From: Microbulbifer sp. MKSA007
GTDB taxonomy: Bacteria > Pseudomonadota > Gammaproteobacteria > Pseudomonadales > Cellvibrionaceae
DNA: 64,000 nucleotides
Assembly: GCA_032615215.1 (NCBI GenBank)
Contig: CP128431.1
Coordinates: forward strand, 186,001 to 250,000
Direction of reading: 5' to 3'
Part shown: positions 1-9,102 of the stretch, one piece after another
Numbering within the stretch: the first letter of the stretch is position 1
Layout: every line of letters begins with the position of its first letter
The notes under the pieces: generated by a model
What the model was told of the DNA's origin: nothing
The model's input: only the letters and a program-made list of their open reading frames with translations
Database searches by the model: none
Position numbers and translations under genes: made by a program

Positions 1-726
1 AATCCAAACTTCATCTTCCCGAATGCCCTCGCCAATCGCGGTGATGCCATCGCGGCCGGTTGGGCTGGTTCCCTGTGCATGGGCGCAGGCCAGTTCTGCA
101 CCAATCCGGGTGTGGTTCTGCTGGTGGAAGGCGCTGAGGCAGATGCCTTCATCGCTAAGGCTCAGGAAGCTCTGGGCGCTACCGGCGAGCAGCCAATGCT
201 GACAGATGGCATCGCAGCGGCTTACCGCTCCGGCGCTGAAAAGATCGCTGGCGAAGCGAGTGTTGAGGAGCTGGTGGGCACAGCCTGCGCAACCCGTGGC
301 GCCAAACCATATATGTTCGTGACTGATGCTGAAAACTGGCTCGGCAACAAAGAGCTTCAGGAAGAAGTGTTCGGCCCGCTCGGCATTGTCGTCAAGCTGA
401 AGAGCATCGATCAGATGCAGGATGTGGCGCGCACCATTGAAGGCCAGCTGACCTGCACCATCCACATTGATGCTGCAGACCATGCAGAAGCCCGCAAGCT
501 GATGCCATTGCTGGAGCGCAAAGCAGGCCGCGTGCTGGCAAACGGCTTCCCGACCGGCGTGGAAGTGTGTGATGCCATGGTTCACGGTGGGCCTTACCCG
601 GCCTCCACCAACTTCGGCGCAACTTCAGTCGGCACCATGGCAATCCGCCGCTTCCTGCGTCCGGTTTGCTATCAGGATATGCCGCTGGAGCTGGTTCCGG
701 GTTTTGAAATGGAAGAAATGGCGTAG
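1..726 (+). CDS. Aldehyde dehydrogenase, 2,5-dioxovalerate (ketoglutarate semialdehyde) type, C-terminal part
   Basis: The reading frame is open from base 1, so the 5' end lies outside the window and about 241 residues remain. The catalytic cysteine is visible in GAGQFCTNPG (codons 28-37 of the visible part), followed by the C-terminal oligomerisation region with EEVFGPLG, where the Glu-x-Phe motif contacts NAD(P). The FCTNPG context and the C-terminal NGFPTGVEV stretch fit the KGSADH branch, which oxidises 2,5-dioxopentanoate to 2-oxoglutarate at the end of non-phosphorylative pentose, glucarate or hydroxyproline pathways. Upstream partners cannot be seen. It ends in TAG and is followed by a strong terminator, so it closes its operon. 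The family is clear; the exact substrate is inferred. Confidence 0.85.
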   Translation, partial: NPNFIFPNALANRGDAIAAGWAGSLCMGAGQFCTNPGVVLLVEGAEADAFIAKAQEALGATGEQPMLTDGIAAAYRSGAEKIAGEASVEELVGTACATRGAKPYMFVTDAENWLGNKELQEEVFGPLGIVVKLKSIDQMQDVARTIEGQLTCTIHIDAADHAEARKLMPLLERKAGRVLANGFPTGVEVCDAMVHGGPYPASTNFGATSVGTMAIRRFLRPVCYQDMPLELVPGFEMEEMA

Positions 727-802
727 GCCGGCCTCCCTATAGGCTAAAGCAGCGCGTCCACCTGAAAACCAGAGCCGCTTTTCGGGAGGACGCGACAACG
801 GC

Positions 803-838
803 AAAAGCCCTGAGCTGAGGCTCAGGGCTTTTCTTTGT
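803..838 (+). terminator. Rho-independent terminator
   Basis: A perfect 13-bp stem (803-815 with 820-832, AAAAGCCCTGAGC against its complement) has a 4-base TGAG loop and is followed by a T-rich tract. It lies between the dehydrogenase and the convergent ABC ATPase gene. The A-run on the left arm means it can work in both directions. Confidence 0.9.
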
Positions 839-918
839 TTACGTCAATCCGGCAGATCAAGCTGCGGCCCTGCCGAAAAGTGGTAACAAGCTTTCGGCAA
901 GGCTCGCCCCAAAAGAAC

Positions 919-2022
919 TTAAGCTGCCAGATTGCGCAGGGTCTCTCCATCAAACACATGGCATTTATCAAGGGCCATGTTGAAGCTCAGCGTTTCCCCA
1001 GCATGCACTGTGCGCGGATTATACATGATGGACTGAACCGGAGAGCCTGCCAGCTCCGTAAACAAAGTTGCCTCTGAGCCCAGGTCTTCAGAGAGCAATA
1101 CAGGCAGTTGCAGTTGTGCGATTTCGCCGGCTGTCGGCAAGGCATTGCCTTCCGGCGAAATGTCTTCTGGCCGCACGCCCAGCTTCACCGCTTTGCCCGC
1201 TTCCAATGTGCTGCGCAGCCGTGTAGGCGCACTCAGCTCACTGCCGTCACCCAGCTTCAGCACCGGATCGCCATTGCTGCTAGCCACATGGGCATCAATC
1301 AGGTTCATGGGCGGAGACCCGATGAAGGTCGCCACGAACGTGTTGTTCGGCTTTTCAAAAACCTCACGCGGGCTGCCCACTTGCTCAATGATGCCATCAC
1401 GCATAATCACGATACGGTCCGCCAGTGTCATGGCTTCCACCTGATCGTGGGTCACGTAGATGATGGTGTTGCCGACACGCTGGTGTAGCTTTTTGATCTC
1501 AATACGCATCTGGGTGCGCAGCTTGGCATCCAGATTGGAGAGCGGCTCGTCAAACAGGTACACATCCGGGTGGCGCACGATGGCACGGCCCATGGCAACA
1601 CGCTGGCGCTGGCCACCGGAAAGCTGGCCCGGCTTGCGTTTCAGGTAAGGCTCCAACCCCAGAATAGCTGCCGCATCCGCCACACGCTTTTCAATCTCGG
1701 ACTGGGAAACCCCGGCGATCTTCAGCGAGAAACCAAGGTTTTTGGCAACCGTCATATGCGGATAGAGCGCGTAGTCCTGAAACACCATGGAGATGTTGCG
1801 CTGGCGTGGTGGCATATCGTTGACCACCCGATCGCCAATGACCAACTCCCCGCCAGAAATCGTTTCAAGGCCAGCGATCATGCGCAGTGTGGTGGATTTT
1901 CCGCAGCCGGACGGCCCAACAAAAACGACAAATTCCTTGTCTTTGATCTCCAGATCAATGCCATGAATGACCTTGGTTGGACCGTAGGACTTTTCGAGAT
2001 TTTTCAAAGTAACTTGTGCCAT
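919..2022 (-). CDS. Sugar ABC transporter ATPase, UgpC/MalK/MsmK type
   Basis: This 367-residue protein energises uptake of a sugar or glycoside at the inner membrane. It shows Walker A GPSGCGKSTT near residue 35, signature LSGGQRQRVAMGRA, Walker B DVYLFDEPLSNLDA, the switch histidine in VTHDQVEA, and a C-terminal TOBE-type regulatory region typical of the MalK group. I chose the ATG at 2022 (MAQVTLKN) because GAGGGGGAA sits just upstream; a longer frame starts at 2040 but lacks a site. It is the last gene of the seven-gene operon that begins with the binding protein at 9073, 10 bases after the EEP gene. Ending the operon with the ATPase, separated from its permeases by a hydrolase and a regulator, is a common layout in alphaproteobacterial sugar operons. 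Confidence 0.92.
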   Translation of the reverse strand: MAQVTLKNLEKSYGPTKVIHGIDLEIKDKEFVVFVGPSGCGKSTTLRMIAGLETISGGELVIGDRVVNDMPPRQRNISMVFQDYALYPHMTVAKNLGFSLKIAGVSQSEIEKRVADAAAILGLEPYLKRKPGQLSGGQRQRVAMGRAIVRHPDVYLFDEPLSNLDAKLRTQMRIEIKKLHQRVGNTIIYVTHDQVEAMTLADRIVIMRDGIIEQVGSPREVFEKPNNTFVATFIGSPPMNLIDAHVASSNGDPVLKLGDGSELSAPTRLRSTLEAGKAVKLGVRPEDISPEGNALPTAGEIAQLQLPVLLSEDLGSEATLFTELAGSPVQSIMYNPRTVHAGETLSFNMALDKCHVFDGETLRNLAA

Positions 2023-2032
2023 GCTTTCCCCC

Positions 2033-2902
2033 TCAGGCATCCTTCAGTTCCAGCCAGACCGGCAAATGGTCAGAGCCTTTCGCGTCTTCATCCACCCACA
2101 TGCCTGCAATGCGGTGGCGCAAAGAGGCGCCCACAAACACATGGTCAATGCGGCGGGTGTCAAAATGCGCGGTCTTGCCACTCATCTCCTCATTGCCCAG
2201 CCACACCCACGGGTCGACAAAGCCATCCAGCGTCTGCACGCGGCCACCTTCTTCTGATGGCGGGCCGGTGAACACCTCATAGACCGGCGTGCCCGGACCG
2301 TTGTTCATGTCGCCCAGCAAAATGCAGTCGGTTGGCATGGTTGGCTGCGGTTCGTCGTTGAGCCAGTGGGCATCGATGCCCGGACCACCACACCATGCGC
2401 CACCCTCAGATGGAGCGGTCTTGATGCGGTCCTTCACAAACTGTGCTTGTACCAGCGCAAAGTCTGGTGACCAGTAAAACAGGTGGGTGTTGTAGACCCG
2501 CAGCGGGCCTCCCGGCGCATCGATGACAGCTTCCAACAAAGCGGCCTGAATGGCATGACGGGTGATGGAGCCCATCTTGGGCAAAGGATAAGTGCGGGTG
2601 GAAATGATCGGGTATTTGGAAAGGATCATTTCCCCATGCTGACGGCGGCGGTTGACCAGCTTGCCGTTTTCATCGTGAAACGAGGCGTCCATATCAAGAC
2701 CCGGGCCATAGACCCAGCGATATCCACCCAGCAGATCGGCCAGTTCCGCAGCCTGATCCACATTGCCATTTCGTTTCCAGAAGCGGTCAACTTCCTGCAG
2801 GCCGATGATGTCGGCCCCTTCAAGTTCTCCTGCAATTCTCTCCAGATCGACTTTACCGTCGATGCCGGTTCCGTATTGAATGTTGTAGCTAACTATCTTC
2901 AT
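2033..2902 (-). CDS. Endonuclease/exonuclease/phosphatase (EEP) family protein
   Basis: About 289 residues with the DNase I-like fold signature in order: MKIVSYNIQYG at the N-terminus, the metal-binding Glu in LQEVD, a GDMNN motif, RIDHVFVG, and the catalytic SDHLPV near the C-terminus. The family hydrolyses phosphodiesters or phosphomonoesters in nucleic acids, inositol phosphates or lipids; the substrate here is unknown. The ATG at 2902 is preferred over an in-frame TTG at 2929 because the family N-terminus begins with it and no spaced Shine-Dalgarno supports the TTG. The start overlaps the last 14 bases of the LacI gene, suggesting translational coupling. No signal peptide is seen, so it is probably cytosolic. 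Its place in a sugar-uptake operon suggests a phosphate-bearing or nucleotide-linked product, which is inference. Confidence 0.82.
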   Translation of the reverse strand: MKIVSYNIQYGTGIDGKVDLERIAGELEGADIIGLQEVDRFWKRNGNVDQAAELADLLGGYRWVYGPGLDMDASFHDENGKLVNRRRQHGEMILSKYPIISTRTYPLPKMGSITRHAIQAALLEAVIDAPGGPLRVYNTHLFYWSPDFALVQAQFVKDRIKTAPSEGGAWCGGPGIDAHWLNDEPQPTMPTDCILLGDMNNGPGTPVYEVFTGPPSEEGGRVQTLDGFVDPWVWLGNEEMSGKTAHFDTRRIDHVFVGASLRHRIAGMWVDEDAKGSDHLPVWLELKDA

Positions 2903-3923
2903 GGGTTTTTCCGGAGGCTTTCCGAGCAACTCCTAAGGAGCCGCGCAGCTTGAGCGCGCAATTGACGCGAATATTGCGAGGGTGGTCAGGCGCCGTTCCA
3001 TCCAGCCGGCTCAGCACGATCTCCGTCAGATGACGGGCAATCTGCTCAATGGGCTGTTCAATGGCGGTGATGCCCGGTGGGATCAGCCGGAACATGTCCG
3101 GATCATCAAAGGTGACAAGGTCAATGTCTTTGCCCACCTGTTTGCCGTTGCTGGACAAACAGTCCAGACCACCAATGGTCATCAGGTAATTGGAGAAGAA
3201 CACAGCACTTGGCGGATTTTCCATGCCAAGGAACCTGTCCATGGCGGTGTATCCATCCAGCTGGCCCCAATTGCCAACGTAAACCAACTCCTCATCAACA
3301 CTCAGGCCTGCTTGCTCATAGGCTTTTTTGTAGCCCTGCAACCGGTTTTGCCCTGTGCTTCCATTCAGGTCCCCCGTCACCACGCCAATGCGGGTGTGGC
3401 CAAAGTCGATCATGCGGCTCACTGCATCTTGCGCAGCAGCCTCATCGTTGACCAGCACCTTATCCGTTTCCACGCCCGGTACATCATTGTTGAAGATGAT
3501 GACCGGTTGCTCCCCGGTCAGCAGCTCCTGCACCTTCTCCGTCACTTCATGCGTGCCGGATAAGATGATGGCATCGATGCGCCGTGAAGACGCTGATTCC
3601 AGCGCCTCGTTGATGGCATCCGCTTCATCGGAATGGTGAAAGGTTACAATGGAATACCCACGGGCACGCAGAGACCGCACCAGTTGGGTCAAAATCCCCG
3701 AGTTGAACTCGTCAAACTTGGGAACCAGATACCCGACTGTGTTCGTGCGCTCTGTTTTCATGGCGCGGGCAAGCGTATTGGCCCGGTATCCCAGATCGGC
3801 AATCGCTTGTTCGATCCGGGTCCGGTTGTCCTTCCTGATGCGTTGATCGTTCAGATAGCGTGAAACGGTGCCAACGGCGACGCCTGCGGTATCTGCTACA
3901 TCGAGGATGGTTGGTTTTTTCAC
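2889..3923 (-). CDS. LacI-family transcriptional regulator
   Basis: 344 residues with an N-terminal LacI helix-turn-helix (TILDVADTAGVAVGTVSRYL, residues about 4-23) and hinge, then a periplasmic-binding-protein-like effector domain. SRYLN replaces the more common SRVLN in the recognition segment. The start is GTG at 3923; no in-frame ATG lies close by. It sits inside the sugar operon, 11 bases after the hydrolase gene, so it is probably autoregulated and controls the operon promoter upstream of 9073, where an AACGTT-centred operator candidate lies. The inducer is presumably the imported sugar or a breakdown product. Confidence 0.93.
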   Translation of the reverse strand: MKKPTILDVADTAGVAVGTVSRYLNDQRIRKDNRTRIEQAIADLGYRANTLARAMKTERTNTVGYLVPKFDEFNSGILTQLVRSLRARGYSIVTFHHSDEADAINEALESASSRRIDAIILSGTHEVTEKVQELLTGEQPVIIFNNDVPGVETDKVLVNDEAAAQDAVSRMIDFGHTRIGVVTGDLNGSTGQNRLQGYKKAYEQAGLSVDEELVYVGNWGQLDGYTAMDRFLGMENPPSAVFFSNYLMTIGGLDCLSSNGKQVGKDIDLVTFDDPDMFRLIPPGITAIEQPIEQIARHLTEIVLSRLDGTAPDHPRNIRVNCALKLRGSLGVARKASGKTHEDS

Positions 3924-3934
3924 TGCACTGCCCT

Positions 3935-6031
3935 TTATTCCGCAGCCACAGCGTTATCTGCCTGTGAGATAACGGCGGCCCCATGGATATGGAGGCTAGG
4001 AAAGACGATGTGCAGCTTTTTGTCGAGACTGTCATACTGCCATGGCAGTGTTTTACCCGAATAAGCGCAGGTCACGTCCGTTGGCTCTTCGTCCATCCGC
4101 ACCCAGGCTTTGGCTTCTCTAAGCTCCGGTGCATCCTCGATGATCTCAACCGCGCGGGTCTGACCATCATTGTACGGCACACCACTGCCACGCAACTGGG
4201 TTGGTGCGTAAAGCACGTGCAGCACCTGACGTTGCTCATCAGCCTGCTTCATCAAGGACATACGCGTTGCCGATGGAAGCTCGGTGCCGATCAGCTGGTT
4301 TGGCATCAGGCGGTTGATGAGACCGCGCACCAGATACTTGTAAAGCGTCTGACCCGTTGTGCCGTAAAGGCGGAACAACGGATAAGCCACATACGCCACA
4401 TTGCCCTTCTGCAGGATTGCCGGACCAAGCGGCGCTGCATCCGGGTCTTCCGGCGTGTGAAGATGCGAGCAGAACTTGTCCCATGTGCGGTTGAAATAGG
4501 ATGGACGGACGTCAGCCAGCACATCACCATCTGTTGCGCGCAGAGATGCCCCCTTCTCGTACATAACAACAGAAGCATCGACCAGATCATCGTCCAGCTT
4601 TCCCCGACAGGACAGATAGCTCGGGTCGTACTCCATTGGTGTATCGGACAGTTCTGCTCCGATGTCGAGGAGGTATCGCTTGCCCTCAACATCAAGGCCG
4701 GACTCGCCAGTGGCCAGAATGGCGCCGCCCGCGTCCGTAAACGCTTTCAGGCGAACCGCAAGGTCGTCATTCAGGCGAATGCTGTCCGGCAAAATAATCA
4801 GCTTGTAGTCATCAAAGCTGCTGGAAGAGGAGATGAGGTCAAACGGGATCTGCATTTCCAGAAGCATGCGGGCAGAAGCAGAGTCGCTCGGCTCGCTGCG
4901 GTGGCCCAAATGGCTACCAAGCTGGGAGACCTGCGCCTCAACAGAAAGGATCGCCACTTCCCGCTGATAGGTCGCGTTGCTCGCATATGGCTCCAGCGCT
5001 TTGACGCGGGAATAAGCCGGGCGGATCAGGTCATAGGTCGCAAAGTCCATATGCCCGTTCGGGTGCAGCTGATCGCCGATAGAACAGCGTGCGCCCAGAG
5101 ATACCATCAGGCAGCATTCATAGGTCAGCGCGTCAGCCCGCTTGAAGCCGCCGAACTCACCCCAATGCGTATGGAAGCGTCCCGTCATACCCAGGTACGG
5201 CAGGTTCAATGTATCCGCGTACCGTGCTGAGACGGGAAAATGGTCATAGCCCCAGCCACCGGTCGGCAGGCTCTCCAGCTCCAGATGACCGTAATATTGG
5301 TAGCGCTCATCCTGGCCTTTGTAGATGTGGCCAGAGTTGAAGAAAATTCGTGTATCAGGGAACTCTCCGTTGACCGCTTGCGAAAACCTTTCAAAAAAAC
5401 GCAAAAGAACGCGTTTATCGTGACTCTTGCGATCATCCGCGCTCAGCGGGTCCAAACCCTCTGATTTCATTGAGGAAAGGCAGGCGTTACAGGTGCATTC
5501 CCACGAGGCGAGAATGTCCATGAACAGCGCTGGTGGATTATAACGCGCGCAAACTTCCTTCGCGATGTCGATCTGCCGCTGGATCGCGCCTTCGTGGTTC
5601 AGACAGATGGTGTGCCATGTGGGAGTAAGCTGGTTCATGGCGGAGGGCTCGGTGCCCGGATAGTTGGCCGCCGTGTTCTGCGCCTGCATCACACGCCATT
5701 CCGGATGCTCACGAGCTGTCAGCTCATCCCATTGAACTGTCAGGTAAATTGGGGTCGCAATGTCGGCTGCATGGCAGGCCTTGATCATATCCCCCAACAG
5801 GTCAGCGTTCTGCAGTTCCGGGTGCGGTTTGCCCACATTGGTGGGGTAATAACTCCAGCCGTGATGACAGCGGGCGAACAGGGTGACGGAGTCCACCTCG
5901 CCATGCTTCAGCGTTTCAACAAACTGCGTCGGATCAAACTTGGATCCGATCCCTCCAATATGTTCAGAGGTATGAAAATCCAGATGAATCTGGCGGTATC
6001 GGAAGTCTTTTACTTCTTTTTTCTGGCACAT
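3935..6031 (-). CDS. Putative glycoside hydrolase with TIM-barrel (GHL6-like) and trimerisation/GATase-like domains
   Basis: 698 residues, no signal peptide, so probably cytosolic and acting on imported oligosaccharide. The N-terminal half (about 1-340) looks like the hypothetical glycosyl hydrolase 6 barrel: an early HLDFHTSEHIGG segment, FARCHHGWSYYPT near residue 55, and FMDILASWECTCNACL near residue 175. The middle (about 370-600) resembles the beta-galactosidase trimerisation domain, with LIILPDSIRLND and GGAILATGESG. Residues after 600 form a beta-rich tail. The gene lies 3 bases after the inner-membrane permease and 11 before the LacI gene, so it is an integral operon member. The family has few characterised members; alpha-fucosidase or beta-galactosidase-type activity is possible but I cannot tell which. 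Confidence 0.72.
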   Translation of the reverse strand: MCQKKEVKDFRYRQIHLDFHTSEHIGGIGSKFDPTQFVETLKHGEVDSVTLFARCHHGWSYYPTNVGKPHPELQNADLLGDMIKACHAADIATPIYLTVQWDELTAREHPEWRVMQAQNTAANYPGTEPSAMNQLTPTWHTICLNHEGAIQRQIDIAKEVCARYNPPALFMDILASWECTCNACLSSMKSEGLDPLSADDRKSHDKRVLLRFFERFSQAVNGEFPDTRIFFNSGHIYKGQDERYQYYGHLELESLPTGGWGYDHFPVSARYADTLNLPYLGMTGRFHTHWGEFGGFKRADALTYECCLMVSLGARCSIGDQLHPNGHMDFATYDLIRPAYSRVKALEPYASNATYQREVAILSVEAQVSQLGSHLGHRSEPSDSASARMLLEMQIPFDLISSSSSFDDYKLIILPDSIRLNDDLAVRLKAFTDAGGAILATGESGLDVEGKRYLLDIGAELSDTPMEYDPSYLSCRGKLDDDLVDASVVMYEKGASLRATDGDVLADVRPSYFNRTWDKFCSHLHTPEDPDAAPLGPAILQKGNVAYVAYPLFRLYGTTGQTLYKYLVRGLINRLMPNQLIGTELPSATRMSLMKQADEQRQVLHVLYAPTQLRGSGVPYNDGQTRAVEIIEDAPELREAKAWVRMDEEPTDVTCAYSGKTLPWQYDSLDKKLHIVFPSLHIHGAAVISQADNAVAAE

Positions 6032-6034
6032 GAT

Positions 6035-6856
6035 TTAGCCCTTGGAGCCGCTGTTATTTTTGCCGTCAGCGGAGAAATACTTCTGGAAGAACAAGAAGAT
6101 AACGAGTGGTAAGATGGAGGTGATGATGGTCGCAACCGCGCGCTGATCCCAGTTGGGTTCATAGGTTCCGGAGATCGTGGAGAGCATCACCGGCAGCGTC
6201 GCATTTTCCCGCAGGAACAACATCGGCAGCAGAAGCGAGTTCCACGTCCACATAAACTGCAGAATGCCAACCGCCGCCATCGCCGTTAACGTGTTTGGTA
6301 GCACGATAAAAAAGTAGGTCCGCAAATGCCCACACCCATCCACCTGCGCTGCATCAATCAGCGAGCGCGGGAAGTTGGAAAGGAAGTTTTTGACCAGCAG
6401 AACCGACCAGGCGAAGGACAGCCCTACGAACGGAATGACCACGGACCAGTAGGTATCGATCAGCCCCATCTCGCGCCACAGCTTGAAGAGGGGAATGATA
6501 ACCACTTGATTTGGCACAACAAATGCGTTCACGAGGATGAGCAGCAAGATCCGGCGGAACGGGAACTTGAGGTAATGGAACGCATAAGCCGCTGCTGGTG
6601 CAAACAGAACCGGGAGGATAGTCGCGAAACTGGCTACGGCCAGAGAGTTCAAAAACGCGCGGCCAATCGGGTAGTTGACCCAGACCTCACGCCAGGCTTC
6701 CAGCGTGAACGTGAAAGGCTCAATCGTCCACCAGCCATTGACAATCTCGCCCTCCGGACGGATCGACATGGCAATGATACCCACCAGCGGCACAATCCAG
6801 ATAACTGCAACAGACCCCAGTACAAAAACAGGCCATTTTGGAGTTTGATTGATCAT
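6035..6856 (-). CDS. Sugar ABC transporter permease, MalG type
   Basis: 273 residues with six predicted membrane segments, the first being FVLGSVAVIWIVPLVGIIAM. The cytoplasmic EAA loop that docks on the ATPase is seen as LIDAAQVDGCGHLRTYFFIV near residue 180. The length and the C-terminal position of the EAA loop fit the MalG/UgpE branch (CUT1 transporters for di- and oligosaccharides). The start ATG overlaps the end of the partner permease by 4 bases. Together with that protein it forms the heterodimeric membrane channel. Confidence 0.93.
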   Translation of the reverse strand: MINQTPKWPVFVLGSVAVIWIVPLVGIIAMSIRPEGEIVNGWWTIEPFTFTLEAWREVWVNYPIGRAFLNSLAVASFATILPVLFAPAAAYAFHYLKFPFRRILLLILVNAFVVPNQVVIIPLFKLWREMGLIDTYWSVVIPFVGLSFAWSVLLVKNFLSNFPRSLIDAAQVDGCGHLRTYFFIVLPNTLTAMAAVGILQFMWTWNSLLLPMLFLRENATLPVMLSTISGTYEPNWDQRAVATIITSILPLVIFLFFQKYFSADGKNNSGSKG

Positions 6857-7806
6857 TTGCTCTCCGATGCCTTGTCCAGAATGAGTGGGATGGAACAGAC
6901 GATAACCGCGAGCAGAAGCACCACCGTACTTGCAGCGCCATAGCCCTGCTTGAAGTAGACAACAGACTCCTGGTACATGAAGTAACCAACTGTTTCTGTT
7001 GAACGAATTGGCCCACCAGCTGTCAGGATGTGGATCATGTCAAACGCTTTGAGGCTGTTGAGCAGGTTGATGAAGATCGCAATGCGCACACCGGGAAGAC
7101 TGAGAGGTGCCATGATGTAGCGCAGGATCTGGAAGTGGGTTGCTCCATCCATATGCGCCGCTTCAATCTGGCTTTTCGGGATCGCCTGAATGGCCGCATA
7201 ACAAGTGAGCAGAGGCAGACCAGCCTGTGTCCAGACATAGGCCGCAACAACACCCCAGATTGCAGTGGATGGCTCGCCCAGCCATGGAGACGCCCAGCCT
7301 TCCAGCCCGATAATGCGCAGCACGCCATTGAGAAGACCAAAGTCAGGCTGCAAAATACCCAGCCACATCAAGCCACTAGCGGTTTCAGAGATGCCATAGG
7401 CTGCAAAGATGGCCACGCGGAATGGTGCGGTCTGCTTGGGAGCCAGACCGGAAATCAGCGCAACACTCCAGCCGATAAAGACGGAAATACCGGTACAAGC
7501 CAGTGTCCAGGTCAGCGTCACCCGCAGCGCATTCCAGAAGTTCGCGTCATTGAACAGCTTGATATAGTTAGAGAAACCTGCAGGTTTCGGTTGGCTCAAT
7601 CCGGTCCAGTCAAGAAAACTCACACGGATCGTCTCAAAGAGCGGATACAGCACACCAATGCTGAAGAAGATCAGTGTCGGCGCCAGCAGTGCAAATGCAA
7701 TCCAGTCGGCGCGGCGCAGGTTACCTCCGAAGAGCCGGGTGGCGAGGCCCGCAAAAGGCCCCGCCTGGGTCTGGGAGGTTAAGATAGACCCATGTTGTAC
7801 ACTCAT
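6853..7806 (-). CDS. Sugar ABC transporter permease, MalF type
   Basis: 317 residues, with a cytoplasmic N-terminal stretch of about 35 residues followed by a first membrane segment (WIAFALLAPTLIFFSIGVLY) and five more. The EAA loop is QIEAAHMDGATHFQILRYI near residue 220, followed by the characteristic ILTAGGP motif of CUT1 MalF/UgpA-like permeases. It overlaps the binding-protein gene by 4 bases upstream and the MalG-type permease by 4 bases downstream, so all three are co-translated. Confidence 0.93.
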   Translation of the reverse strand: MSVQHGSILTSQTQAGPFAGLATRLFGGNLRRADWIAFALLAPTLIFFSIGVLYPLFETIRVSFLDWTGLSQPKPAGFSNYIKLFNDANFWNALRVTLTWTLACTGISVFIGWSVALISGLAPKQTAPFRVAIFAAYGISETASGLMWLGILQPDFGLLNGVLRIIGLEGWASPWLGEPSTAIWGVVAAYVWTQAGLPLLTCYAAIQAIPKSQIEAAHMDGATHFQILRYIMAPLSLPGVRIAIFINLLNSLKAFDMIHILTAGGPIRSTETVGYFMYQESVVYFKQGYGAASTVVLLLAVIVCSIPLILDKASESK

Positions 7807-9073
7807 TGATAAAGCTCACTCGCTTTAGCTTCGAGCGCTGCTGTGACAGTATCAATGTTCGCATCGCTTGGGTCGCGAAGGAATTTCTGCAAGCCAACGC
7901 GGAACTCACCGCTCAACTCAGCTGGCAGAAGATCATCAAGAACAAAGAAAACGTCTACGAGCGGCAAAATCTGAGCGTATTTACGCACGATTGGATCGTA
8001 GGACGAGGGATCCACGTGCGCGCTCGGTGTTGCAAGGTTCTGCTCTGCAATGATTGCAGCGCCTTCCTTGCTCAGAACGAAATCAATAAACAGTTCTGCA
8101 CCTTCCGGGTTCTTCGCTTGCTTCATCACAAGGAAGTTCTTTCCATCAACACTCATCGCGTTGCCGTATTCCGGCTTGATCACCGGGAACTGCATGAAGG
8201 AGTAGTCTTTCACCGGAGTCAGGGAGTACTCATTCTTGGCGCGCTGGTTTGCCCAGGAACCAATCAGCATGAAGCCTGCCTTTTTGTTTTTCAGCACGGC
8301 ATCCGCAGCATCTGTCCAGTGAGAGCTGAGCATCGCGCCCGGTTCTGCGCAGCAGTCCGCTTCCAGCATGTCACGCAGATTGCGGAAGGTTTCCTTCACG
8401 CGGTCATCCGTCCACGCCACTTTGTGTTCGGAAAGTTCCTTGGCAAAGGCAGGGCCAGCGGTGCGCAGCAGTGCGTTTTCAAACCATTCGGTCTGCGCCC
8501 AGCTTCTTGCACCGATGGAAACAGGCAGCATTCCGATTTCTTTCAAGGCACTGAAAGAGCTCAGGAAGTCCTTCCACTGGGTTGGCTCACCCGCGATGCC
8601 AGCTTTTGCCAGTGTATCCGGGCGATACCAAACACCGGAACGGTTGCCCGCGATGAAGTATGCCCCATAGGTTTTGCCGTCATAAGTTGCCAGATTGCGC
8701 CAACTATCGTTCAACGCAGATGACCAGCCATACTGCTCCCATGCAGCATCAATCGGACGGATCAGGTCAGCATCCACCAGCTCTTTTTCAAAGGATGGCC
8801 AGGTGTTGAGCAGGAGATCAAACTGTTCGCCGGAAAGCATTGCAGAACGAATGCCCGAGCGCGGGTCATCCCCACCCGCTGCCGGATTGATGTCCTTGAT
8901 CTCATAGTCCGGATATTTAGCGGTAAAACCCTCTTCCAGCGCGATGATCAGATCACGTTCTGAGCCACCCAGCCAGTTGAAGATCACAAGCTCTTTGTCA
9001 GCTGCAAATGCGGTCCCCCCGCAAATGTCATAGCGGCAATTGCGAGCGCAGATGCCGAATTCAATATTTTCAT
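7803..9073 (-). CDS. Sugar ABC transporter substrate-binding protein, frameshifted in its signal peptide
   Basis: Extracellular solute-binding protein of the CUT1 type (SBP_bac_1), about 423 residues once repaired; residues from ADKELVIFNWLGG onward are a normal mature protein. The true start is the ATG at 9073, placed 6 bases after GGGAG. From it the frame reads MKILNSASALAIAAMTFAGG and then runs out of frame at a C6 run (9015-9020 on the plus strand). With seven bases there, the signal peptide continues GTAFAADKEL, with a textbook AFA-A cleavage site. As written, only a non-native TTG start inside the Shine-Dalgarno keeps the mature part open, and it would give a product with no export signal. 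It is the first gene of the operon, as expected for the most highly expressed component. Confidence 0.88.
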
Positions 9074-9089
9074 AACAAGCTCCCAAATA

Positions 9090-9102
9090 TGAAACGTTAT
9101 CA
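9090..9102. promoter_or_regulatory. Candidate LacI-family operator upstream of the sugar operon
   Basis: TGAAACGTTATCA is an imperfect inverted repeat centred on CG, the usual centre of LacI-family sites. It lies 17 bases upstream of the binding-protein start codon. The LacI protein encoded in the operon (2889-3923) is the obvious candidate ligand. The core TAACGTTT is shared with the candidate site at 48229-48241. Confidence 0.45.
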
